From: a bacterium
GTDB taxonomy: Bacteria > Thermotogota > Thermotogae > Mesoaciditogales > Mesoaciditogaceae
DNA: 64,000 bases
NCBI GenBank assembly: GCA_021800445.1
Contig: JAJYYZ010000005.1
Coordinates: forward strand, 1 to 64,000
Direction of reading: 5' to 3'
Of this stretch, positions 1 through 8,350 are shown piece by piece. A program made the position numbers and the translations under genes. Below the pieces are notes generated by a model. It was not told the DNA's origin. It did not search any database and saw only the letters and a list, made by a program, of their open reading frames with translations. Position 1 is the first letter of the stretch. The number at the start of each line of letters is the position of its first letter.

Positions 1-483
1 AGGGTATGCAAGGAATGGAAATGCGTCGAGCCGATAGTGGAACAGCCGCAATACAACATGCTCAAGCGTGAAAAAGTTGAGAAGGAATACCTTCCGATAT
101 ACGAAAAGTATGGCATGGGGTTGACCATATGGAGCCCTTTGAATGCGGGAATATTGACGGGCAAATACAACAACGGGATTCCAAAGGGAAGTAGGCTTGA
201 CCTTTTCAAAGATAACGGAGGGCTTAAGGGAAATATAAATGAAGCCGGAGGACTTAACGAAAAAACACTTGAAAGAGTCAGGAAACTTACGAGAATTGCC
301 GATGATCTTGGGGTTAAAACGGCTCAAGTTGCGCTTGCATGGGTGTTGAAGAATGATCATGTGAGTAGTGCGATACTCGGTGTCAGCAGAATCGAACAAC
401 TTCAAGAAAACATAAAGAGTCTTGAAGTGAAAGCCAAACTTACAGATGGTGTTATGAAAGAGATCAATTTGATATTTGAATGA
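1..483 (+). CDS. Aldo/keto reductase, C-terminal part (5' end outside window)
   Basis: The reading frame is open from base 1, so the gene begins upstream of the window; about 160 codons are visible. The product resembles the C-terminal half of the potassium-channel-beta-like aldo/keto reductases (YghZ type): the barrel strand with Q-P-Q-Y-N-M, the stretch W-S-P-L-N-A-G-I-L-T-G-K-Y, and the late helix A-L-A-W-V-L-K-N, all part of the NADPH-binding half. Such enzymes reduce aldehydes or ketones with NADPH; the substrate cannot be read from sequence. It is followed immediately by a nickel/cobalt permease gene and, after that, by a second aldo/keto reductase fused to a ferredoxin. Confidence 0.85.
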   Translation, partial: RVCKEWKCVEPIVEQPQYNMLKREKVEKEYLPIYEKYGMGLTIWSPLNAGILTGKYNNGIPKGSRLDLFKDNGGLKGNINEAGGLNEKTLERVRKLTRIADDLGVKTAQVALAWVLKNDHVSSAILGVSRIEQLQENIKSLEVKAKLTDGVMKEINLIFE

Positions 484-493
484 GGAGAAATTG

Positions 494-1513
494 ATGACGG
501 TAAAATCGACCTTTCTGAGAAGAAGGATCTTGGTGCTTTTCGCAGGGTTGGCAGCATTCAACGTTTTAACATGGTCATTCATGGGAGATATAAGTACGCT
601 TGATCCTACAATGCTCGGTATAGGTGCGCTTGCTTATTTCTTTGGTTTACGTCATGCTTTTGATGCGGATCATATCGCAGCGATAGACAACGTGACGAGA
701 AAATTGAGGCAGGAAGATAAAAAGCCCGTGGGAGTTGGCTTTTTCTTTTCTCTTGGTCATTCAACGGTTGTCATATTACTTTCCCTTGCGCTTGTCTTCG
801 CCATCAGAGATGTAAAAGGTCAGATGGGATTTTTGCAGCAGTGGGGGGGAATTGTCGGAACTATCGTGTCGGCGAGTTTTTTAACCGCGATAGGTCTTAT
901 GAACCTCGTGATCTTCAGGAAACTAAGACGTCTTTTCGTTGAAAATAAGATGAAATCACAAAATTCTGAAGATGTGAACAAAGGAATAGAAGAGTTGTTA
1001 AATAAACGTGGATTTTTCTCAAACATTTTCAGGTTCCTTTTTAAAAATATAGATCAAAGTTGGAAAATGTACCCCATAGGTTTTCTCTTCGGCCTTGGTT
1101 TCGATACGGCAACAGAAGTTGCAATTTTGGGAATATCCGCAACGATGGCTCAAAACGGAAAGATGCCGATATGGGAGATAATGATCTTTCCGATATTGTT
1201 CACAGCCGGCATGAGCCTTATGGACTCTCTGGATGGAGTGGCGATGTTAAAGGCCTATGATTGGGCAATGGTCGATGGCATGAGAAAACTCTTTTTCAAC
1301 ATGACAATTACCGGCATGTCCGTACTTGTGGCCCTTATAATAGGGTTTATCGAATGGATTCAGATTGTTGGATTACAATTGAACCTTGGAGGTCCATTCT
1401 GGAGCGGCATTGAAAATCTCGATTTCGGAATTCTCGGGATAATCATAGTAAGTTTGATGATCTCAACATGGATTATCGCTTACGTTTATTACAAAAAAGT
1501 GCTAAGTTCGTAG
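494..1513 (+). CDS. NiCoT-family nickel/cobalt permease
   Basis: This is an integral membrane protein of the NiCoT (HoxN/NixA) family, secondary transporters that take up Ni2+ or Co2+. The signature HX4DH is present as H-A-F-D-A-D-H at residues 54-60 in the second membrane segment, and the later LGFDTATE motif is also intact. About eight hydrophobic segments are visible. An in-frame TTG at 476 lies upstream, but the GAGGAG Shine-Dalgarno site at 482-487 fits the ATG at 494 (339 residues). Metal preference between nickel and cobalt cannot be decided. The larBCE nickel-cofactor genes about 30 kb away make nickel import plausible; that is inference. Confidence 0.88.
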   Translation: MTVKSTFLRRRILVLFAGLAAFNVLTWSFMGDISTLDPTMLGIGALAYFFGLRHAFDADHIAAIDNVTRKLRQEDKKPVGVGFFFSLGHSTVVILLSLALVFAIRDVKGQMGFLQQWGGIVGTIVSASFLTAIGLMNLVIFRKLRRLFVENKMKSQNSEDVNKGIEELLNKRGFFSNIFRFLFKNIDQSWKMYPIGFLFGLGFDTATEVAILGISATMAQNGKMPIWEIMIFPILFTAGMSLMDSLDGVAMLKAYDWAMVDGMRKLFFNMTITGMSVLVALIIGFIEWIQIVGLQLNLGGPFWSGIENLDFGILGIIIVSLMISTWIIAYVYYKKVLSS

Positions 1514-1522
1514 GAGGTAAAG

Positions 1523-2656
1523 ATGATCTATAGAAAGTTTGGTCGGAAAGATATTGAAGTTTCGGAACTTGGATTTGGTTGCATGAGATTGCCGGTATTG
1601 GACGGCGATTATGGGAAGATAGATGAAAAAAAAGCCACTGAAATGTTAAGGTATGCCATAGATAACGGCGTGAACTATGTTGATACGGCATATCCTTACC
1701 ATAAAGGCATGAGTGAAATCTTCGTCGGAAAAGCGTTAAAGGATGGTTACAGAGAAAAAGTTTATCTGGCGACTAAATCTCCGGTGTGGCTTGTGAATGA
1801 AAAAGGGGATTTCGATAAGTATCTCGATGAACAACTTAAAAAACTTCAAACGGATCACATAGACATGTATTTACTTCACGCGCTTGGAAAAGACAGATGG
1901 AAACAGATAAAAGATCTGAATGTCTTCGATTTTGTGGAAAAGGCTAAAAAAGACGGCAGAATAAGAAATATAGGCTTTTCATTTCACGATGAGTTTAAAG
2001 TATTCAAAGATATCGTGGATGCTTACGGTTGGGATTTTTGCCAGATCCAGTTTAATTACCTTGACGAGCATTTTCAAGCGGGTGTCGGCGGTCTGAAATA
2101 TGCATCTAAAAAAGGTATGGCCGTCATAGTTATGGAACCAATAAAGGGAGGAAAGTTAGCCGGTAAATTGCCATCCGAGGCAGTTGAAATATTCAAAGAC
2201 GCGAAACCACAAAGAACACCTGCTGAGTGGGCGTTGAGATGGGTCTGGGATCATCCGGAAGTTTCACTTTTGCTTAGCGGCATGAGCGAGATGAATCAGG
2301 TTGTTGAAAACGTAAAAATCGCAAATGTTGAACCAAATTCACTTACACCGGAAGAAATTACGGCCGTAAAAGAGGTGAAAAACGTCTTTGATCAAAGGCT
2401 GAAGGTTGATTGCACATCCTGTAATTACTGCATGCCATGCCCCAACGGTGTTCATATCCCGGATGTCTTCAGGCTTTACAACGACGCTTCCCTCTTTGAT
2501 GAATTTGATAATTCAAGAAGAGAGTACAAAAATTTCATAGCAGGTCATTTTGACGCATCTCAATGTATAGAATGCGGAGATTGTGAAAAAGTCTGTCCTC
2601 AGCATCTTCCGATAAGAAAACTTTTGAAAGAGGCAGATGCGGCTTTAAGAGAATAA
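1523..2656 (+). CDS. Aldo/keto reductase with C-terminal 4Fe-4S ferredoxin domain
   Basis: The first 285 or so residues form an aldo/keto reductase barrel (G-F-G-C-M-R-L-P near the start, Y-V-D-T-A-Y-P-Y with the catalytic Tyr region). The last 80 residues add cysteine clusters of ferredoxin type (C-T-S-C-N-Y-C-M-P-C, then C-I-E-C-G-D-C-E-K-V-C-P), enough for two iron-sulfur clusters. This fusion is a known family in anaerobes, usually annotated as an Fe-S-containing oxidoreductase of the aldo/keto reductase superfamily; physiological substrates are mostly unknown. The ATG follows a strong TAGGAGGT site nine bases after the permease gene, so it is in the same operon. Confidence 0.88.
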   Translation: MIYRKFGRKDIEVSELGFGCMRLPVLDGDYGKIDEKKATEMLRYAIDNGVNYVDTAYPYHKGMSEIFVGKALKDGYREKVYLATKSPVWLVNEKGDFDKYLDEQLKKLQTDHIDMYLLHALGKDRWKQIKDLNVFDFVEKAKKDGRIRNIGFSFHDEFKVFKDIVDAYGWDFCQIQFNYLDEHFQAGVGGLKYASKKGMAVIVMEPIKGGKLAGKLPSEAVEIFKDAKPQRTPAEWALRWVWDHPEVSLLLSGMSEMNQVVENVKIANVEPNSLTPEEITAVKEVKNVFDQRLKVDCTSCNYCMPCPNGVHIPDVFRLYNDASLFDEFDNSRREYKNFIAGHFDASQCIECGDCEKVCPQHLPIRKLLKEADAALRE

Positions 2657-2660
2657 TCTC

Positions 2661-4289
2661 ATGAAAGCGCTTATCGTTGATGGTTACGTTGATGAACCCG
2701 CACACTTTGGCGTGCCACCTTACATTTCCGCTTATCCACGGTACGTAGCTGGTCTTCTTAAAATAGCCGGCTATGATTTTTTCTATGACACGATAGAGGG
2801 TGTAAGACAGCATGGATTAAAAGAAGCAGATATGCTTATAACGGTAGGTGGAGTTACCGTGCCGGGAAATTATGTCGGTGGTATGCCGATGACAGTTGAA
2901 GAGGCAAAAAAAATCTCTAAAAAATTTGTCGGGTTAAAAAGCATTATAATAGGTTCTATGGGACAATACGAAGTTGACAGATCGGGCGGCGTAGTTGCGA
3001 ATTTGAAGAAATTTGAAGAGTACGATTTCTCACTTTGGTACGATTACGAAAGAAAACTGTACGAAATACTCACAGGAAAAGTATGGAATGAAAATAGATA
3101 TTCGCTCGTCAAAATTGCCTCTGTCGCAGGTGCCGCAGTTATCAAAAAGCATCCGAATTTTCCCGATTTGATGTGTGAAATAGAACTTGGAATGGGTTGC
3201 GAAAAAGAAATAAAATGTTCATTTTGTACCGAACCGCTCTGGGGTAAATCAATTTCAAGGCCTGTCGATGATGTGATAGAAGAAATCAGTTCACTTTACA
3301 AATCAGGATGTAGACATTTCAGACTCGGAAGAATTTCAAACATATTCGCTTACATGGGAGAAAAACATCCAGATCCAAAAGCGATAGAATCTCTCTACAC
3401 TGGCATAAGATCCATCGCACCAGATCTGATAACCCTTCACACAGATAACGCCAACCCCGGCTACATATACTCTCACATGAAAGAATCGGAAAGCATAGCG
3501 GGTACGATATCCATGTACAACACACGCGGAGATGTCTTGTCAATGGGTATAGAATCTTTTGATCCCAAAGTCATTTCGATGAATAACTTAAAGATTGGCA
3601 AAGATCAGGTATTTGATGTTATAAAAATGATAAACGATGTTGGTGGAAGCCGCGTGGAAGGAATACCAAAATTGCTTCCGGGTATAAATCTTTTGTATGG
3701 CCTTATGGGAGAAACAAAGGAAACGTATAAAATAAATTTTGAAACTTTGATGAAGATCTTACATACCAATTTGATGGTCAGGCGTGTTAATATAAGAAAG
3801 GTTATGGTCTTTCCTCAAACACCTTTGTTTGAAAAATTGAACGGGATGGAACCAAAAACAGACGAAAGAATATACGCCCATCACAAATTTATCGTAAGAA
3901 AGGAATTCGATCATGAAATGCTAAAAAGAGTTTTTCCATCGGGAAGCATTTTCAGAGATGTCATAATCGAATATCATGAAGGAAAGTTGTCTTACGGAAG
4001 GCAAATTGGAACTTACGCTATGCTTGCCGGAATTCCAAAAATTTTAAGTCTCAGATCTCATGTTGATTGCGTTGTGGTTGCTCATGGTCAAAGATCTCTT
4101 ACGGCGCTTCCAATTCCTTTGAAGATAAACAAAGAAGGATATGATATGTTAAAATGGATACCAGGCGTAGGAGATAGTTCATCGATTGTGATATTGAAAA
4201 GGCCCTTTAATTCGATGCAAGAATTTGTGCAAAAGACAAATTTGAAATTACCAGACTGGATGAGTGAGATGGTGAGTTTTGAAAGGTAA
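2661..4289 (+). CDS. Radical SAM protein, B12-binding-type N-terminus, C-terminal HhH
   Basis: The 542-residue protein begins with a Rossmann-like region resembling cobalamin-binding domains, followed by a radical SAM core. The cluster cysteines are Cys180, Cys186 and Cys189, giving CX5CX2C rather than the usual CX3CX2C. Near the C-terminus the stretch W-I-P-G-V-G-D-S-S-S has the form of a helix-hairpin-helix DNA/RNA-binding motif. The reaction is unknown to me. It starts four bases after the ferredoxin-AKR gene and overlaps dxr by 11 bp, so translation of the three is probably coupled. Related archaeal and bacterial proteins carry the same three-part layout; the function should be treated as open. 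Confidence 0.8.
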   Translation: MKALIVDGYVDEPAHFGVPPYISAYPRYVAGLLKIAGYDFFYDTIEGVRQHGLKEADMLITVGGVTVPGNYVGGMPMTVEEAKKISKKFVGLKSIIIGSMGQYEVDRSGGVVANLKKFEEYDFSLWYDYERKLYEILTGKVWNENRYSLVKIASVAGAAVIKKHPNFPDLMCEIELGMGCEKEIKCSFCTEPLWGKSISRPVDDVIEEISSLYKSGCRHFRLGRISNIFAYMGEKHPDPKAIESLYTGIRSIAPDLITLHTDNANPGYIYSHMKESESIAGTISMYNTRGDVLSMGIESFDPKVISMNNLKIGKDQVFDVIKMINDVGGSRVEGIPKLLPGINLLYGLMGETKETYKINFETLMKILHTNLMVRRVNIRKVMVFPQTPLFEKLNGMEPKTDERIYAHHKFIVRKEFDHEMLKRVFPSGSIFRDVIIEYHEGKLSYGRQIGTYAMLAGIPKILSLRSHVDCVVVAHGQRSLTALPIPLKINKEGYDMLKWIPGVGDSSSIVILKRPFNSMQEFVQKTNLKLPDWMSEMVSFER

Positions 4290-5388
4290 AAGAGTTGTAA
4301 TTCTTGGCGCGACAGGGACGATAGGACGCATGTCCGTCGATGTTTTATCGAAACTCGATCAATTCGAAGTTGTTGGGCTTGCGGCAGGCAAGGATATCAA
4401 AACGTTGCTTGAAATCAAATCTAAATTTCCTCTTGCCAAAACATCGATCACAGATGTTTCATCTAATGACGTTGACTTTCATGGCCAAGATGCAATTGAA
4501 AATTTACTTTCATCGACGAATCCAGACATCGTGATCGTAGGCGTTTCTGGTTTTGCGGGGTTAAAGTATGCTTTGATGTCCTCGAAATATTCAAAAAGGC
4601 TTTGCCTTGCAAACAAAGAATCCATAATCACGGGTGGAAAATTTTTCATCGATTCGGTCAAAGCAAATGGTTGTGAGATAATCCCTGTTGACAGTGAACA
4701 CAACGCCATATTTCGTTTGCTTGATTCCGAAAAATCCGAAGTGTCTTTTATACACATAACCGCGTCGGGAGGTGCTGTAAGGGATATTCCCACAAAAAAT
4801 CTCAAGGACGTAACTCCGGATGTGGTTTTAAAACATCCTGTTTGGAAGATGGGCGCCCGCATAACGGTAGATTCATCCACGATGTTCAACAAAGGTCTTG
4901 AAGTTATGGAGGCTCATTTTCTTTTCAACCTGAATCCAAAACAAATTCGTGTCTTGATACATCCTCAAGGAAAGATCCATGGAATGATTTATCTGAAAGA
5001 TAAGACTGTCAAAGTTTTGATGTCAAATGCCGACATGCGCATTCCGATAGCGTATGCACTTTGTTATCCACAAAGCATGGATATATTTGAAGAATTCGAT
5101 CCTTGCGGAACTTACAGTCTTTTTGATCCGGATCCCAAAAAATATCCCGCACTTGGCCTTGCTTACAGATGTTTGGAGATGGGAGATGGATCAAGAATAG
5201 CTTACAACGCAGCTGATGAGGTTGCGGTTCAGGCCTTTCTTGAAGGCAAAATAAAATTTACCCAGATATACGAGATAGTCGAAAAAGTCGTTGAAAAGGG
5301 TTGGCCAAACGATCTAAAAGATTATGATTCAATAGAACAGGTGGACAAAGAGGGGAGAAAAACTGCCATGGAGATGCTAAGTAAATGA
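4279..5388 (+). CDS. dxr: 1-deoxy-D-xylulose 5-phosphate reductoisomerase
   Basis: DXR converts 1-deoxy-D-xylulose 5-phosphate to 2-C-methyl-D-erythritol 4-phosphate with NADPH, the second step of the non-mevalonate isoprenoid pathway in the cytosol. Visible hallmarks are the nucleotide-binding G-A-T-G-T-I-G at residues 10-16, the metal/substrate segment P-V-D-S-E-H-N-A-I-F, the flexible-loop region H-P-V-W-K-M-G, and D-S-S-T-M-F-N-K-G. Length (369) is normal. The start is a TTG inside the end of the preceding radical SAM gene. The stop overlaps the rseP start as ATGA, a dxr-rseP order also seen in many bacteria. Confidence 0.95.
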   Translation: MKGKRVVILGATGTIGRMSVDVLSKLDQFEVVGLAAGKDIKTLLEIKSKFPLAKTSITDVSSNDVDFHGQDAIENLLSSTNPDIVIVGVSGFAGLKYALMSSKYSKRLCLANKESIITGGKFFIDSVKANGCEIIPVDSEHNAIFRLLDSEKSEVSFIHITASGGAVRDIPTKNLKDVTPDVVLKHPVWKMGARITVDSSTMFNKGLEVMEAHFLFNLNPKQIRVLIHPQGKIHGMIYLKDKTVKVLMSNADMRIPIAYALCYPQSMDIFEEFDPCGTYSLFDPDPKKYPALGLAYRCLEMGDGSRIAYNAADEVAVQAFLEGKIKFTQIYEIVEKVVEKGWPNDLKDYDSIEQVDKEGRKTAMEMLSK

Positions 5389-6878
5389 TCCTAAGCATAA
5401 TATATTTTATCATCATACTCATAGGAATAGTCATCGTTCACGAATTCGGACATTTCATCTTTGCGAAACTTTTTAAAGTCTATGTGCTTGAGTTTGCTTT
5501 TGGCTTTGGACCGAAACTTTTTTCTTTTAAAGGAAAAGAAACGGAGTACAGATTTAACGCCATACCTCTTGGCGGGTACGTGAGAATGGCGGGAGAAGAT
5601 CCCGGTGTTGAAAGCATAGATGGCGTGCCAAAAGAGAGAATGCTTTACTCAAACGCCGCATGGAAACGTTTGATAATAGTGGCGGCAGGCCCTGCTTTCA
5701 GCATCATCGCCGCTTACGTTTTGATGATCTTTGTTTCCGTTATCTGGGGTTTTCCCCAGGCGCTTGTTGATTGGGTTGTGCCCAATTCGCCTGCAGCCGT
5801 TGCGGGTTTGCAACCCGGAGACAGGATAATATCTGTCAACGGCAATGTTATACTCAACCCGGACGAAACTGTAACGTTCATAAGTGGTCAGAAAGAAGTG
5901 CATATCGTCTACATTCGAAATGGTCAAAGGTACAAAACATCAATGGCACCTCGAGAATTAGGCCCTCAATATTTCATGGTGATCAATGGAAATGTCTCAA
6001 CGAACACCGCTTTGAAAAAAGTCGGTACAATTCCATTTAATCCTCAAAGTCAGATTATCAACGGTTCACTGCTCACATTCTCAAATGGTGCAACCGCGAT
6101 ACTTGTGAATTACCAATCGGTACCAAGATCAAAACTTATCGGTATCTACATGCAATCGATGTCAAATAAAATAGCATCGGTAAATCAATCCACCGGTTTT
6201 AAAGCCGGAGATAAAATTTTGTCTATGGACGGTGTAAATGCAAATGGTTCTTTAGGTTTACAAAACGCGATAGAGATCGGTGAATATGCCACTGGGACGG
6301 GTAATTTTGCGATCCTCAACGGTGATAAAGTGATCAACGTCTATGAATATAAGGCGCCTTCGAATGGTGTTGAAATTGTTTATGAAAGAGACGGAAAGAC
6401 TTCCTCTGTGATATTAACGCACGATGAGTTCAACACTTTTATAAGTTCCCTTGAACTTTTCCAATCTTACAGCAATTGGTATCCAGGACCAATTGATGCC
6501 ATAGGATATGGTGTTGTTTACACAAACAGAATTTTCACAAGCATGATAACATTCCTTGGAAGCCTTTTCACAATTAAAAATCCATTAAGCCAGTTCACAG
6601 GTCCCGTAGGGCTCGTCAAGATCGTCGGACAGGCGTCCGCTCAGGGCCTTCAAACGATACTCACGCTCATCGCTTTGATAACTTTAAACCTTGGAATAAT
6701 AAATTTAATACCGTTTCCGGCTCTCGATGGCAGTCATATCGTTTTTGCGCTCATAGAAATCATAACAAGAAAAAGAGTCAACCCTCAGATCATCGGTTAT
6801 CTCAGCATGATAGGCTTTATCATACTTATGGGCTTTTTCTTTTACATAACTTATCTTGATATCGTGAGATTTTATTGA
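5385..6878 (+). CDS. rseP: RIP metalloprotease RseP (site-2 protease, M50)
   Basis: This is a membrane-embedded zinc protease that cleaves transmembrane substrates such as anti-sigma factors. The active-site HEFGH lies at residues 19-23 in the first membrane segment, and the second metal-ligand motif N-L-I-P-F-P-A-L-D-G lies near the C-terminus. Between them are two PDZ-like regions (for example A-A-V-A-G-L-Q-P-G-D-R-I and S-T-G-F-K-A-G-D-K-I). At 497 residues it is somewhat longer than the enterobacterial protein, matching the two-PDZ form. Its natural partner in this window may be the ECF sigma/anti-sigma pair at 44525-45557; that link is inference. Confidence 0.93.
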   Translation: MILSIIYFIIILIGIVIVHEFGHFIFAKLFKVYVLEFAFGFGPKLFSFKGKETEYRFNAIPLGGYVRMAGEDPGVESIDGVPKERMLYSNAAWKRLIIVAAGPAFSIIAAYVLMIFVSVIWGFPQALVDWVVPNSPAAVAGLQPGDRIISVNGNVILNPDETVTFISGQKEVHIVYIRNGQRYKTSMAPRELGPQYFMVINGNVSTNTALKKVGTIPFNPQSQIINGSLLTFSNGATAILVNYQSVPRSKLIGIYMQSMSNKIASVNQSTGFKAGDKILSMDGVNANGSLGLQNAIEIGEYATGTGNFAILNGDKVINVYEYKAPSNGVEIVYERDGKTSSVILTHDEFNTFISSLELFQSYSNWYPGPIDAIGYGVVYTNRIFTSMITFLGSLFTIKNPLSQFTGPVGLVKIVGQASAQGLQTILTLIALITLNLGIINLIPFPALDGSHIVFALIEIITRKRVNPQIIGYLSMIGFIILMGFFFYITYLDIVRFY

Positions 6879-7043
6879 AAATCAGCGACGCGTAACGCGC
6901 TGAAAAGACAGGCGGAGGCGGAGAGCATGATGCCGAGAGGTGGCCGACGCTGCAGAGCGAGGACCAGACACCGAAGGGCGAATGCGAGAGCCGACGAAAT
7001 ATGGCCGCGACGATTCGAAACCTGAATTTTGTTTAGTGTATGT
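6879..7043 (+). repeat. Intergenic GC-rich repeat R1 with flanking short inverted repeat
   Basis: No gene is seen between rseP and the molybdenum hydroxylase genes. Positions 6914-6996 are markedly GC-rich and match 30146-30228 (other strand) at 76 of 83 positions by eye; the core is shared again at 55808-55849. A hairpin TCAGCG...CGCTGA (6882-6887/6898-6903) precedes the repeat but lacks a T-run, so it is not an obvious terminator. At 7006-7031 a second shared box recurs at 43970-43995 (21 of 26 identical). The repeat runs in the same direction as transcription of both flanking operons. Confidence 0.8.
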
Positions 7044-7049
7044 TATAAT
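7041..7049 (+). promoter_or_regulatory. Extended -10 promoter element for the molybdenum hydroxylase operon
   Basis: TGTTATAAT at 7041-7049 is a TG-extended -10 box about 34 bases upstream of the TTG start of the first hydroxylase gene. No good -35 hexamer is visible at the right distance, which is usual for extended -10 promoters. Confidence 0.5.
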
Positions 7050-7082
7050 TTTTTTACCAATTTAAAGAGGGAGGGAAGCATC

Positions 7083-7889
7083 TTGCTTGATATTAAAGAA
7101 TATCTTAAGCCAAATACCGTCCAATCCGCTTACGAGATGGGGCAAATGCCTAATTCTCTTTACGTAAGCGGCGGTCTTATGGTTGCCCAATTGAAAATTT
7201 CAAGCGTTGAAAGACTTGTTGACCTGAAAGGCGTTGGGTTATCTCACATCGAAGATCATGGCAACGCCTTTAAAATAGGTGCCAACGCGAAGATATCCGA
7301 TCTTATTTCAAATCCATCTCTTAACATCAACGGTGATTTTATAAAAATAGCACTTAAAGAAATTGGCAGCACTCAAATAAGAAACATGGCAACTTTAGGC
7401 GGTTCGATAGCCTTTAAACTCGGCTGGTCTGACGTTATCACGATCTTCATGGTTTTGAATTCAAATCTTGAGATCTACGATGGTAAGTTTTCCGAAATTT
7501 CCCTTGAAACTTATGCAAAAAAAAGCATGAAAGGTGCGATAATCACGGCGGTGGAGGTGCCAAAAACAGAAGGAATAGCCGTTTTTGAAAAATTCGCAAA
7601 ATCTAATTTTGATATAGCCACGCTTAATTTAGGCCTTAAAATCGTTTTGGACGGTCAGATCGTCAAAGATGCACGGGTTGTCGTTGGTTCAAGGCCGATG
7701 GTTTCTCAGAGAATAAAAGAAGTCGAGGAATTTTTAATTGGAAAGCACATAAAAAGTGCCTCTAAAGATGCCTGTGATCTGATCGAAAAAGTCATTCAAG
7801 TCGGATCAGACATAAGGGCCAGCACAAACTACAGAAAAGCGCTTTCAAAATCTTTGCTTGATAAAGCTTTGAGGAGGGTTCAGTTATGA
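7083..7889 (+). CDS. Xanthine dehydrogenase-family hydroxylase, FAD-binding subunit
   Basis: This is the medium (FAD) subunit of a three-part molybdenum hydroxylase, which passes electrons from the iron-sulfur subunit to an acceptor. The second FAD-pyrophosphate region is clear as Q-I-R-N-M-A-T-L-G-G-S-I-A. The first one, normally AGGTD-like, is reduced to V-S-G-G-L-M-V-A-Q-L. The open frame reaches upstream to 7029, but GGGAGG at 7068-7075 points to the TTG at 7083, giving 268 residues. It ends in an ATGA overlap with the iron-sulfur subunit. The medium-small-large order is typical of CO dehydrogenase/xanthine dehydrogenase-type operons. Confidence 0.88.
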   Translation: MLDIKEYLKPNTVQSAYEMGQMPNSLYVSGGLMVAQLKISSVERLVDLKGVGLSHIEDHGNAFKIGANAKISDLISNPSLNINGDFIKIALKEIGSTQIRNMATLGGSIAFKLGWSDVITIFMVLNSNLEIYDGKFSEISLETYAKKSMKGAIITAVEVPKTEGIAVFEKFAKSNFDIATLNLGLKIVLDGQIVKDARVVVGSRPMVSQRIKEVEEFLIGKHIKSASKDACDLIEKVIQVGSDIRASTNYRKALSKSLLDKALRRVQL

Positions 7890-8350
7890 GGGTGAAGATA
7901 AAAATTAACGATAAGGATCAATTTATAGAAACAGATCCCGGAGAAATGCTTTTGGAAACACTTAGAAAACTTGATTACAAAGGTGTAAAGCATGCATGTT
8001 CGACGGCGAGTTGCGGAGCATGCTCCGTTCAACTCGATGGTAAACCTGTTTTATCCTGTACGACTTTCACAGCCGCGGTTGACGGACATGAAGTAAAGAC
8101 GATAGAAGGATTTTCGGATGAAAATTCTCTTTCCGATGTCCAAAAAGCGCTTATCGACGAAGGAGGATCGCAATGCGGCTTTTGCATTCCAGGCCTTGTG
8201 GTTACGACTGAAGCACTTTTGAGCGAAAATCCGGATCCCACCCAGCAGGAGGTCATAGATTACCTTAAAGGAAATCTTTGCAGATGCACAGGTTATGAAA
8301 GTCAAACCCGTGCAATTCTTAAAGCCGCAAAAGAGAGGCGATCAAAGTGA
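7886..8350 (+). CDS. Xanthine dehydrogenase-family hydroxylase, [2Fe-2S] subunit
   Basis: The small subunit carries two [2Fe-2S] clusters. The plant-ferredoxin-type cluster is at Cys38, Cys43, Cys46 and Cys58. The second, in the helical domain next to the molybdenum cofactor, uses Cys97, Cys100, Cys132 and Cys134 (C-G-F-C-I-P-G ... L-C-R-C-T-G-Y). Length (154) is standard. The GAGGAGGGTT ribosome site sits inside the end of the FAD subunit, and the gene overlaps both neighbours by 4 bp, so the three subunits are translationally coupled. Confidence 0.95.
   Translation: MRVKIKINDKDQFIETDPGEMLLETLRKLDYKGVKHACSTASCGACSVQLDGKPVLSCTTFTAAVDGHEVKTIEGFSDENSLSDVQKALIDEGGSQCGFCIPGLVVTTEALLSENPDPTQQEVIDYLKGNLCRCTGYESQTRAILKAAKERRSK

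Noticed and set aside
6882-6903. Terminator after rseP
   Set aside because: The TCAGCG/CGCTGA hairpin has no T-run and adjoins repeat R1.
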